Below, piece after piece: positions 1 to 6,333 of a stretch of 7,683 nucleotides of DNA. The DNA comes from an uncultured Oscillospiraceae bacterium (GTDB lineage Bacteria; Bacillota; Clostridia; Oscillospirales; Oscillospiraceae), in contig CAJOCV010000112.1 of assembly GCA_905233785.1 (NCBI GenBank), positions 1-7,683 on the forward strand. The letters run 5' to 3'. Within the stretch, counting starts at the first letter, position 1. Every line of letters starts with the position of its first letter. The notes under the pieces were generated by a model. The model saw only the letters and a program-made list of their open reading frames with translations. It was not told where the DNA came from and ran no database searches. The translations under genes and the position numbers were made by a program.

Positions 1-16
1 AACGGATTCCCATTTG

Positions 17-61
17 TTTTTCGCCTTGCGAGGCGAAAAATCAGAGGCGTTCCCCCTCTGA
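17..61. repeat. Two adjacent small hairpins (REP-like intergenic repeat)
   Basis: Two perfect hairpins lie side by side. The first has 10-bp arms at 17-26 and 31-40 (TTTTTCGCCT / AGGCGAAAAA) around the loop TGCG. The second has 7-bp arms at 41-47 and 55-61 (TCAGAGG / CCTCTGA). Neither is followed by a T-run on either strand, so a classical intrinsic terminator is not supported. The arrangement resembles REP-like intergenic repeats, but copy number cannot be seen here. The rest of the first 120 bases shows no gene. Confidence 0.5.
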
Positions 62-123
62 ACTCCCCCCGTACTCCGGGTAGACTGAATAGATACGAAT
101 TATTTTACCACATTTTCCGGTGC

Positions 124-152
124 TTGCAAACTCACCGGGAAGGCTTTATAAT
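124..152 (+). promoter_or_regulatory. Sigma-A-type promoter of the pyrophosphatase gene
   Basis: A -35 box TTGCAA (124-129) and a perfect -10 box TATAAT (147-152) are separated by 17 bp. The transcript would start near 159-160, leaving a leader of about 63 nt before the ATG at 223. This argues against the longer reading frame that opens at a TTG at 124, because that TTG is the -35 box itself. No riboswitch-like structure is evident in the leader. Confidence 0.8.
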
Positions 153-222
153 GATTTCCGGACAGCTACTCCACGCTCTCCGCATGGAACAGAATCAAAA
201 ATACGGGATAGAGGAGAGGACT

Positions 223-1833
223 ATGAACGATATTTACGTTACCGGACACCGGAACCCGGATACCGATTCCATCGTCGCCTCCATGGCCTACGCCCAGCTG
301 CGCAACGCTCTGGGCGATCGGGAGTACAAGGCCGTGCGCATCGGTGCCATCAACGACGAAACGCAGCGCCTGCTGGATCATTTTCAGATGGAAGCGCCCC
401 CGCTCGTCAAAAACATGCGCACCCAGATACGCGACTTAAACTACGACCCCACCCCCGCGCTCAACAGCTCCGTCACCATCAACCTGGCCTGGAAAACCAT
501 GAGCAGCGGCACCATCAACGTTGTACCCATTGTGGACGAGGACGGGCACCTCTTTGGTATGCTCTCCGCCGGGGACATCGCCACCTTTGATATGCACACG
601 CTCAACCAGAACCGCGTGGATGACGTACCGGTGTTCAATCTTCTGAGCGTGCTGGAGGGTTCGCTGGTAAACGAATACCGCGTGACCCGGGACAGCGTCT
701 CCGGCGAGGTGTATATCGCGCTGCCGCTCTACTATCAGGATCAGGCGCTCACAAACTCCGACAGCATCCTCATCTGCGGCGATCAGCCCGAGATCGTACA
801 GCAGGCCATTGACAGCCGCGTCAACTGCGTGATCCTCTGCCGCGCGGAGGTTCGGCCCGAATGGGCAAGCTGCGAGAGCACCGTCATCATCTCCACCCCG
901 CTCACCGCCAGGCGCGTCTCCCGTCTGATCTACCAGGCGCTGCCCGTAGCCCGCATCGGCAAGCACGGGGAGATCCTCGCCTTCCATCTGAGCGATTATC
1001 TGGACGACGCGCAGGAAATCATGCTCAAGAGCCGCTTTCGCAGCTACCCGGTGCTCGATGAAAACGAGCAGGTGGTTGGCACCATCTCCCGCTTCCACCT
1101 CCTCAAGCCCCAGCGCAAGCAGGTGGTGCTCGTGGATCACAACGAGGCCGCCCAATCCGTCCCCGGGCTGGAGCAGGTGGAGATCCTGGAGATCATCGAC
1201 CACCACCGCCTCGCCGATATTCAGACCGGGCAGCCCATCCGCGTGCGCAACGAGCCTGTAGGCAGCACCAACACCATCATCACCGCCATGTACCAGGAAA
1301 ACGGCATCGTACCGCCTCCCAAAATCGCGGGGCTGATGGCAGGCGCCATCCTTTCCGACACGGTCATGTTCAAGTCTCCCACCTGCACCAAGCGGGACAT
1401 TGCCATGGCCGAGCGTCTGGCACGCTTTGCAAAGATTTCGCTGGACGAACTGGGCAAGGAGCTGTTTTCCTCCGTTGTGTCCGAGGGCAGGAGCGCCGAG
1501 GAGCTGTTCAAAACCGATTACAAGCAGTTCCACATCTCCGGCCAAAGCGTCGGCGTCAGCCAGATCACCAGCGTGGATGCGGAGCATGTGCTCCAGCGGC
1601 AGGCAGAATTTCTCGCCGTCATGGGAAAGGAGCAGAACCTCAAGGGCTACCATCTGATCATCCTGATGATTACCGACGTGCTCAAGGAGGGCTCGTACCT
1701 CCTGTATGTGGGCAGCGACGACACCATCCGGCAGGCCTTCGGCGTCGAGCCGAGCGATCACCGGGTCTTTCTCCCCGGCGTCATGTCCCGCAAAAAGCAA
1801 ATCGTCCCCATGCTCACGGCTCTCTGGGGCTAA
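223..1833 (+). CDS. Manganese-dependent inorganic pyrophosphatase with CBS and DRTGG regulatory domains (CBS-PPase)
   Basis: This family II pyrophosphatase hydrolyses pyrophosphate to two phosphates in the cytoplasm, pulling biosynthetic reactions forward. The 536-aa protein has the order known for CBS-PPases: a DHH catalytic half split by a regulatory insert, then DHHA2. Visible metal-site motifs are GHRNPDTDS (H9, D13, D15), VDHNE (D305), the DHH signature IIDHHR (326-328) and the aspartate of LSDTVMFKSPT (D379). The C-terminal SRKKQ (522-526) matches the substrate-binding SRKKQ motif. A first CBS unit spans about 68-125 (SAGDIATFD), a DRTGG-like region about 180-240, and a second CBS unit about 245-298 (RSYPVLDENEQVVGTISR). 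In this family CBS domains bind adenine nucleotides (AMP/ADP inhibit, ATP activates) and the DRTGG form can bind diadenosine polyphosphates. Start ATG 223 has GAGGAGAGG at 211-219. It is monocistronic, with its own promoter and a downstream terminator. Confidence 0.95.
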   Translation: MNDIYVTGHRNPDTDSIVASMAYAQLRNALGDREYKAVRIGAINDETQRLLDHFQMEAPPLVKNMRTQIRDLNYDPTPALNSSVTINLAWKTMSSGTINVVPIVDEDGHLFGMLSAGDIATFDMHTLNQNRVDDVPVFNLLSVLEGSLVNEYRVTRDSVSGEVYIALPLYYQDQALTNSDSILICGDQPEIVQQAIDSRVNCVILCRAEVRPEWASCESTVIISTPLTARRVSRLIYQALPVARIGKHGEILAFHLSDYLDDAQEIMLKSRFRSYPVLDENEQVVGTISRFHLLKPQRKQVVLVDHNEAAQSVPGLEQVEILEIIDHHRLADIQTGQPIRVRNEPVGSTNTIITAMYQENGIVPPPKIAGLMAGAILSDTVMFKSPTCTKRDIAMAERLARFAKISLDELGKELFSSVVSEGRSAEELFKTDYKQFHISGQSVGVSQITSVDAEHVLQRQAEFLAVMGKEQNLKGYHLIILMITDVLKEGSYLLYVGSDDTIRQAFGVEPSDHRVFLPGVMSRKKQIVPMLTALWG

Positions 1834-1836
1834 CAG

Positions 1837-1988
1837 CGGCCAGTGGTCAGTTCTTCGTGGCCAGTATAGAAAAAGTGAGGGTTTTCGCCATTTTTATGCG
1901 AATCCCCTCACTTTTTTAAAATTCATACTACTGACCACTGACCACTGGCCACTGACCACTGACCACTGGCCACTGGTCACTGATTCAG
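1837..1988. repeat. Inverted heptamer-repeat element
   Basis: The right arm is a tandem array with a strict 7-bp period: seven units of form CTNNNCA at 1931-1979 (CTGACCA, CTGACCA, CTGGCCA, CTGACCA, CTGACCA, CTGGCCA, CTGGTCA), closed by the 9-mer CTGATTCAG (1980-1988). The left arm (1837-1864) holds the same heptamers inverted: CGGCCAG, TGGTCAG, a diverged TTCTTCG, TGGCCAG. The 13-mer at 1838-1850 is perfectly complementary to 1938-1950 and again to 1959-1971, so the arms can pair around the central hairpin. The array overlaps the 3' end of the leftward gene, supplying its stop codon. There is no coding content. Confidence 0.8.
1870..1916. terminator. Bidirectional intrinsic terminator between convergent genes
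   Basis: A 12-bp perfect stem (1870-1881 with 1905-1916: five A-T pairs then GTGAGGG/CCCTCAC) continues after a 2x2 mismatch into TTCGC/GCGAA (1884-1888 with 1898-1902) around a 9-nt loop. T-runs follow the G+C stem on both strands, so it can end transcription of the pyrophosphatase gene from the left and of the rpiB/glycoside hydrolase unit from the right. It lies at the centre of the heptamer element. Confidence 0.8.
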
Positions 1989-3149
1989 GGCGTCCAGATT
2001 CTCGATATAGATCCACGAATCGTGCTTGGGCAGGTAGTTGATGACTACCGGGACGAAGCGGGCGGCGGGATCGCCGATGGTGACGCCGCCGGCGTATACA
2101 ATATCCTCAAGGTTGTAAGTGAACGTATACATATCCGTATTGTAGTAGACCCGGTCAAACACCTTGAAAAACAGCGTCGCGTTCTGCCCGTTGCCCTCAT
2201 CCTCGCCCACCAGAGCGCGGGCGCTGTTGACGTAGATGGACAGGCGCCGTCCCTCCGGCCGCTCCTTGAGCTCGTTTGCCACATACAGCGCGAAGCCGCA
2301 AACCGCGTTGACCGGCGTCGGCGTGGTGGACATTTCGGAGGAATAGGTAAACTTCATCGGCGCCTGCCCCTTCTTCGTCTCGGGCACCGGGTGCATCACG
2401 TCCGCCAGCACCACCTCGTCAAAGCCCATATCGTACAGCTCCTTGCACAGCTCCACGATGTAGCGCCGCAGCTCGGGGTTATAGGGGTCGATCCAGGTGC
2501 CGGTCTCGTCGATATAGTCCGCGCCGTAGTCCGTGCGCAGGGCGAAGGTCGTCGCGCGAGAGGCCAGCATCGCATCCACACAGCAGCTCACCTGCGCGAC
2601 GAGCCAAATGTCCTTTTCCTCCATGCTCTTGAGCTCCGTCACCCAGGCCGCCACGTTCTCCGTCGCGGTAGTCTGGTAGTAGAGCCCGTAGCTCAACGCC
2701 GCCTCAGCCTTGGAGGCCCAGTTCAGCGCGCCGCTGCGCGGCTTCATCTCCAGCAAAAGGGCGTTGCCGCTGGAAAGGCGCTCCGCCTTCTCCATCAGGT
2801 TTTCGTAGGTCAGCTCCTCCGAGGGGATGTAAATGGCGCGCACGGGGGTGGTTCCGCGCCCGGCGACCGCCTCCACATGGGAGTAGTCCGGCGTGTCGAA
2901 CACCAGCTCGGTCTCCACCGCGGCAAAGCTCTTCACCTCATGTCCCTGGCTGTCGAGATGCGTGCTCTCGTCCCGCTCCATGCCGGGCAGCACGACCTCC
3001 ACGCCGTCCTTGCTGATGACGGCGTACTTCTGCACCGTGTAAAACAGCACCACCGCCAGCACCAGCAGCGTCAGCGCCGTCACAAAGGGGATCAGGGCAT
3101 AGTTGCGCTTCTTCCGGCTGCCCTTGTAAAATTCCAGATTTCTCGCCAA
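1977..3149 (-). CDS. Membrane-anchored putative glycoside hydrolase (DUF4015-type)
   Basis: The protein has 390 residues: a basic N-terminus (RKKR at 12-15), one membrane span at about 17-39, a linker to about residue 100, then an extracytoplasmic TIM-barrel-like region. A first strand motif RAIYIPS lies at 104-110. The segments TGTWIDPYNPELRRYI (216-231) and MGFDEVVLADVMHP (241-254) correspond to the conserved core of putative glycoside hydrolases annotated DUF4015. Where that family, as I recall it, usually reads GFDEIQFDYVRFP, this protein has ADVMHP, so catalysis is uncertain although D244, E245 and D250 remain. The substrate is unknown; a cell-wall or exopolysaccharide role is inference. 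The start is a TTG at 3149, chosen because the membrane anchor lies just downstream, the next Met is residue 57, and GAGGG sits 7 nt upstream inside rpiB. It begins three bases after the rpiB stop, so the two are probably co-transcribed. Its stop codon lies in the heptamer array. Confidence 0.75.
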   Translation of the reverse strand: MARNLEFYKGSRKKRNYALIPFVTALTLLVLAVVLFYTVQKYAVISKDGVEVVLPGMERDESTHLDSQGHEVKSFAAVETELVFDTPDYSHVEAVAGRGTTPVRAIYIPSEELTYENLMEKAERLSSGNALLLEMKPRSGALNWASKAEAALSYGLYYQTTATENVAAWVTELKSMEEKDIWLVAQVSCCVDAMLASRATTFALRTDYGADYIDETGTWIDPYNPELRRYIVELCKELYDMGFDEVVLADVMHPVPETKKGQAPMKFTYSSEMSTTPTPVNAVCGFALYVANELKERPEGRRLSIYVNSARALVGEDEGNGQNATLFFKVFDRVYYNTDMYTFTYNLEDIVYAGGVTIGDPAARFVPVVINYLPKHDSWIYIENLDALNQ

Positions 3150-3152
3150 GCT

Positions 3153-3581
3153 CTATCCCTCGATTTTCTGAATGCGCCGGATATGGCGCTCGTCATTGGA
3201 AAACGCTGTGTCCAAAAAGGTGTCCACGATTTTGAGTGCAAGCCCCTCGCCGACCACGCGTGCGCCGAGGGCAAGGATGTTCGCGTCGTTATGGGCGCGT
3301 GTGGCCTCGGCGGAAAAACAGTCTCCGCACAGCGCGGCGCGGACGCCGGGCACCTTGTTGGCCGCGATGGAGATGCCAATGCCGGTACCGCAGATCAGAA
3401 TGCCCCGGTCGCACTCGCCGTTCGCCACCGCCAGAGCCACCGCCCGCCCGTAATCGGGATAGTCGCAGCTCGCCTCGCTGTAAGTGCCGTAGTCTCGATA
3501 CGCAACGCCCCGCGCCTCCAGGTGTTTTTTGATCGCCTGCTTGAGCGCGTAGCCGCCGTGGTCGCTGCCAATTCCAAGCAT
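3153..3581 (-). CDS. rpiB: Ribose-5-phosphate isomerase B
   Basis: RpiB interconverts ribose 5-phosphate and ribulose 5-phosphate in the cytosolic non-oxidative pentose phosphate pathway; close relatives act on allose 6-phosphate or galactose 6-phosphate. The 142-aa length is typical. Family motifs are intact: GSDHGG (5-10), CDYPDY (39-44), GILICGTGIGISIAANK (60-76) with the catalytic-type Cys64 and the Thr66 anion-hole region, and AHNDANILALG (96-106) with His97. The start ATG at 3581 is preceded by AGGGGGAGG about 10 nt upstream. It is the first gene of a leftward two-gene unit with the putative glycoside hydrolase. The LacA/LacB alternative is less likely, because the gene stands alone without a tagatose pathway partner. 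Confidence 0.95.
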   Translation of the reverse strand: MLGIGSDHGGYALKQAIKKHLEARGVAYRDYGTYSEASCDYPDYGRAVALAVANGECDRGILICGTGIGISIAANKVPGVRAALCGDCFSAEATRAHNDANILALGARVVGEGLALKIVDTFLDTAFSNDERHIRRIQKIEG

Positions 3582-3610
3582 AGTCTGTAACCTCCCCCTA
3601 TGTTTACGCT

Positions 3611-3639
3611 ATTGTACCATCAAAGCGGGAAAGGTTCAA
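3611..3639 (-). promoter_or_regulatory. Sigma-A-type promoter of rpiB
   Basis: Read on the minus strand, a -35 box TTGAAC (3639-3634) is followed after 17 bp by a -10 box TACAAT (3616-3611). TGG immediately before the -10 gives an extended -10 (TGN). Transcription would start near 3604, about 23 nt before the rpiB ATG. Confidence 0.75.
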
Positions 3640-3649
3640 GCCTTTGTCC

Positions 3650-3678
3650 TTGCAATCTTTGGCGGAGAATGTTATATT
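3650..3678 (+). promoter_or_regulatory. Sigma-A-type promoter of the TPR-like membrane protein gene
   Basis: A -35 box TTGCAA (3650-3655) and a -10 box TATATT (3673-3678) have a 17-bp spacer. TGT precedes the -10, giving an extended -10 motif. Transcription would start near 3685, upstream of the ATG at 3720 and its AGAGG (3706-3710). The -35 box lies only 10 bp from that of the divergent rpiB promoter. Confidence 0.75.
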
Positions 3679-3719
3679 AAGGTGACATAACACCGCAAGG
3701 GAGGAAGAGGTGTTTCCAA

Positions 3720-5690
3720 ATGGCCATCCCGAAAAATGCCAGGATTGTATATGCGCTGCCGACACGGCTCTATGTGCCCGGCGCGCCGGTCTGGATCACG
3801 GGCGGCGAGCTGCTGCGCGCGCAGGAGCTGCTCTACTGCCGTCTGAGGCTCTCCGTGCTTTGCCGTGAGCGCGTCAAAAGCGTGACGGTCGCGATCCAGC
3901 CGCTGGACGGGCAAGGGCGAAGGGCGGGGCTTGCGCTCCCCTACCGCTACCGCTGTAATCTTGGGCGGGACGGGCGCATCGGCGAGAAGGAGGCGATCCT
4001 TCTGCCGCTGGAGGAGGCCGCGTCCTTTACCGTGCGCGTGACACGGGTGGATTTTGTGGAGGCGGCGCCCTGGCTCTGCAGCCGAAGCTGGGAGTCTGTC
4101 CCGGCTCAGCAGACGCTGGAGGAGCACTATGGAGACCCTGAGCTTGCCGAGCAGTTTCGCATCCGCTACGGGCGGGATTGCCGTTATGCGCTGATGTCGC
4201 TGGGCGATCTTTGGCTGTGCACCTGCGCCGCGGTGAACCTCAGCGATGAGAGCGCCTGCCGCCGCTGCCACCGCATCCGCGCGGCAATGGAGAAGGTCAA
4301 CGCCGACACTCTCCGCGCCGAGACCGCCGAACGCAGGCTCAAGGAGCCGCTGCGCGAGCGGGCGGCCAGAACGGAAAAGCGCGCCGCGCTGAAACGGCTG
4401 CTGATCGGGGCGGGCATTGTGCTGCCGATCCTGATCCTGATGCTCGGCCTGCTGACCGCCGTCCCCAGGGAGCTGGAGCGCCGGAGCCTCTACGACGGGG
4501 CGCAGCGGCTTGTGGGACTCGGGGAATTTGAGTCGGCGCGGGCGACCTTCGCCTCCCTGGGCGATTACCGCGACAGCCGGGAAATGGCGGGCGTGGGCAT
4601 GGATTACCTGCGCGCAAGCGAGCTGATGCGCCGTGCCGCTCTCGACGACGCCTCCGCCCTCCAGAGCATCGGTCATACCCGCGCCGACCTCAACGAAGAG
4701 ACGAGCGCGGCGACGCTGCTCTATGAAGCGGCGCAGCAGGAATTTGAGGCCTTGGGCGATTATAAGGACAGCGCGAAGCTTGCGCAGAGCTGCGCCGAGG
4801 GGCTCGCGGCAAGCCGGGCGGCGCTATACCAGGCCGCGCTCGACCGCGCGGAGACGCTGCTGGAGAGCGGGAAGCTCAGTGAGGCACGGGAGGCCTATCT
4901 CGCCCTCGGCGCGGAGGAGGAGGCGAAGGAGCCCGCCTACCGCAAGGCCGCATCCCTGGTGAAGTTCATCCAGACCTATAACATTCGCGGAATCTACGCT
5001 TCTTTGAGCATGGACAGCGCTGTGCAAAGCCGCTTCTCCCTCCCTAAGAACACCGCGCTGACGCTGGGAACCCAATGTATTCCGGATCTGCTTGCAAGCT
5101 GCGGCGAGGATCCGGTGGATCTGCGGCTGGAGGATGTGCCGGGCAGCGGGCTTGTGCCGCTGGATGAGGCTGTCAAAGCGCTGCTGGGCGGCGTGGAGGG
5201 CTACAAGAACAGCGCCGAGCTGCTCGCGGCGATCGACGCCGCCACCGACTACACGCGGGAATTCTTCACGCTCTGCGAAAATGGCGATCTTGCCGGAGCG
5301 TATGAGTGGCTGAGCGCCTACGACGGCGCGTTTGAAGACCGTGAGCGGTGGCTTGCCGATCTCGCGCTGTACCTGCCCTTCTGCAGCAGTTGGGAGCTCT
5401 ATCTGGGCGACACCACCGTGATCCCGCTGACGGTAGGTCGGGGCGACACCTGTATGGAGTTTCAAGCCCGCGTCCTCCTGCAGGACGGCGGCGCCACCCT
5501 GCGTCTGACAGACGCGGGAGGAGAATACAGCATCGACCTTTATGCCGCGCAAGGGGAAAACCGCTTCTTTAACCGCGAGCAGGAGGGTGTCTTCTACCTT
5601 GTGGTCGTCACCGGCTCCGGGCATCTGTCCTATCTCAAATACCGAAACGACGGCACGCTCATCAGCAGCTGCGAATACGCGCCTGTGTAG
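3720..5690 (+). CDS. Membrane protein with four-cysteine cluster and TPR-like LGDYKDS repeats (function unknown)
   Basis: No named gene is recognised. In order, the 656-aa protein has: a beta-rich N-terminal region (about 1-135); a zinc-ribbon-like cluster LWLCTCAAVN...CRRC with C167, C169, C180 and C183 (CxC-x10-CxxC); a charged helical stretch rich in Arg/Lys/Glu (about 184-226); one membrane span (about 227-248); then a helical-repeat region. The repeats carry the clostridial signature F-x-x-LGDY-[KR]-DS: LGDYRDS (280-286), LGDYKDS (345-351) and a degenerate GYKNS (494-498). The last 110 or so residues look beta-rich. Positive charge before the span predicts the Cys cluster inside and the TPR-like part outside. 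The family resemblance suggests a scaffold or sensor, but that is inference. Start ATG 3720 has AGAGG 9 nt upstream. The gene is monocistronic and divergent from rpiB. Its TAG stop is completed by the first base of the downstream element. Confidence 0.8.
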   Translation: MAIPKNARIVYALPTRLYVPGAPVWITGGELLRAQELLYCRLRLSVLCRERVKSVTVAIQPLDGQGRRAGLALPYRYRCNLGRDGRIGEKEAILLPLEEAASFTVRVTRVDFVEAAPWLCSRSWESVPAQQTLEEHYGDPELAEQFRIRYGRDCRYALMSLGDLWLCTCAAVNLSDESACRRCHRIRAAMEKVNADTLRAETAERRLKEPLRERAARTEKRAALKRLLIGAGIVLPILILMLGLLTAVPRELERRSLYDGAQRLVGLGEFESARATFASLGDYRDSREMAGVGMDYLRASELMRRAALDDASALQSIGHTRADLNEETSAATLLYEAAQQEFEALGDYKDSAKLAQSCAEGLAASRAALYQAALDRAETLLESGKLSEAREAYLALGAEEEAKEPAYRKAASLVKFIQTYNIRGIYASLSMDSAVQSRFSLPKNTALTLGTQCIPDLLASCGEDPVDLRLEDVPGSGLVPLDEAVKALLGGVEGYKNSAELLAAIDAATDYTREFFTLCENGDLAGAYEWLSAYDGAFEDRERWLADLALYLPFCSSWELYLGDTTVIPLTVGRGDTCMEFQARVLLQDGGATLRLTDAGGEYSIDLYAAQGENRFFNREQEGVFYLVVVTGSGHLSYLKYRNDGTLISSCEYAPV

Positions 5691-5899
5691 GGCGCGTTGC
5701 AAAATGCGAAACAAGTGCGAAAACCCTGGTTGTATCGTAGGGGAGAGCCTTGTGTCCCTCCCGGCGAACCAGAGCTCGTATAGCAAAGAAATGTTCGGCG
5801 AATTCGTACAATCTGCGAATTCGCCGAACATTTTCTCAAGACAATGAGCCCCTCCCCTGCGGTGGTGAGTGGGCTATGCGCCTATTTTGCAACAGCCCC
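5690..5899. mobile_element. MITE-like non-autonomous element (210 bp) at a TA target
   Basis: The ends are inverted repeats: 16 nt GGGCGCGTTGCAAAAT (5690-5705) against GGGGCTGTTGCAAAAT read leftward from 5899 to 5884, matching at 13 of 16 positions with a perfect 10-bp core. A TA dinucleotide flanks both ends (5688-5689 and 5900-5901), as expected for a TA target-site duplication. It encodes no transposase. Inside are a short GGGAG/CTCCC hairpin (5741-5745 with 5758-5762) and a long hairpin at 5789-5833. The end core GTTGCAAAAT resembles ends of several DDE insertion-sequence families; I cannot assign one. A two-base duplication is weak evidence alone. The call rests on the combination of ends, flanks, size and internal symmetry. 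Confidence 0.7.
5789..5833. terminator. Long perfect hairpin, probable bidirectional terminator
   Basis: Arms of 18 bp (5789-5806 and 5816-5833) are perfectly complementary around the 9-nt loop TACAATCTG. The stem contains CGGCGAATTCG. Short T-runs follow on both strands (ATTTT on plus, ATTTCTTT on minus). It sits between the convergent TPR-like gene and yabR, so it could end transcription from both sides. It is internal to the MITE-like element and may be a separate nested palindrome. Confidence 0.6.
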
Positions 5900-6333
5900 T
5901 ATCTTCTCCGGCTGCGGGAGCGATGGTCGGCGTAGAGACGATTGTCCGCGATACGGCTATCCGAGTCCTGCATGAATTTCTTGAGGCGATCCTCAAAATC
6001 CTGGTTGCCGCTCGACCCGCTTACCGCCATACGCTCCGCCGGCACGATATGCTGCAGCACGGGGCGTCGCGCCTCCTGCCTCGGTTGGGAAGTCGGGTTC
6101 TCCTCCGCCCGTTTGAGGGAGAGGTTGATTTTCCCGTCGTCGCTGACGTTCAGCACACGCACCTTCACCGTCTGACCTACTTGTACATGGTCGTGCACGT
6201 CGCTGACAAAGGTGTTTGCCACCTCAGAAATATGCACCAGACCGCTTTTTCCTTCGGGCAGGGCTACAAAAGCGCCGAACTTGGCGATCCCTGTCACCCG
6301 TCCTTCCACAATGCTTCCAATTTCCAGTCCCAT
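5899..6333 (-). CDS. yabR: S1-domain RNA-binding protein, YabR type
   Basis: A single S1 domain occupies residues 1 to about 75 (EIGSIVEGRVTGIAKFGAFV, SGLVHISEV, VRVLNVSDDGKINLSLKR). A hydrophilic, basic tail follows, with FEDRLKKFMQDSDSR, a motif typical of the YabR/general-stress-protein-13 group, and an Arg/Ser-rich end. Such proteins bind RNA and are thought to associate with ribosomes; the exact role is unclear. The protein has 144 aa from ATG 6333, chosen because the S1 fold begins there and GAGAGGAA lies about 6 nt upstream. The upstream in-frame extension has no homology-like content and lies in divIC. The first 40 nt overlap the 3' end of divIC. The TAG stop comprises the flanking TA plus the terminal G of the MITE-like element, so the original end may have differed. 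Confidence 0.9.
   Translation of the reverse strand: MGLEIGSIVEGRVTGIAKFGAFVALPEGKSGLVHISEVANTFVSDVHDHVQVGQTVKVRVLNVSDDGKINLSLKRAEENPTSQPRQEARRPVLQHIVPAERMAVSGSSGNQDFEDRLKKFMQDSDSRIADNRLYADHRSRSRRR

Noticed and set aside
17..40. First hairpin as an intrinsic terminator
   Set aside because: The T-run precedes the stem and no T-run follows it on either strand.
124..222. N-terminal extension of the pyrophosphatase frame to a TTG at 124
   Set aside because: That TTG is part of the -35 box of a TTGCAA-17-TATAAT promoter; the conserved protein starts at ATG 223 with a good ribosome binding site.
436..1800. 454-codon open frame on the minus strand inside the pyrophosphatase gene
   Set aside because: It is a GC-rich antisense shadow of a clear family II pyrophosphatase and has low-complexity Gly/Ala/Asp/His-rich content.
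1931..1979. CRISPR-like array
   Set aside because: Units are 7 bp with no spacers of CRISPR size and there are no cas genes in the window.
2022..3590. 522-codon plus-strand open frame across rpiB and the putative glycoside hydrolase
   Set aside because: It is antisense to two genes with intact family motifs, its composition is Arg/His/Val-rich, and it runs through both their junction and their starts.
4824..5831. 335-codon minus-strand frame across the end of the TPR-like gene and the MITE-like element
   Set aside because: It is a shadow frame running from coding DNA into repeat DNA, with no recognisable domain.
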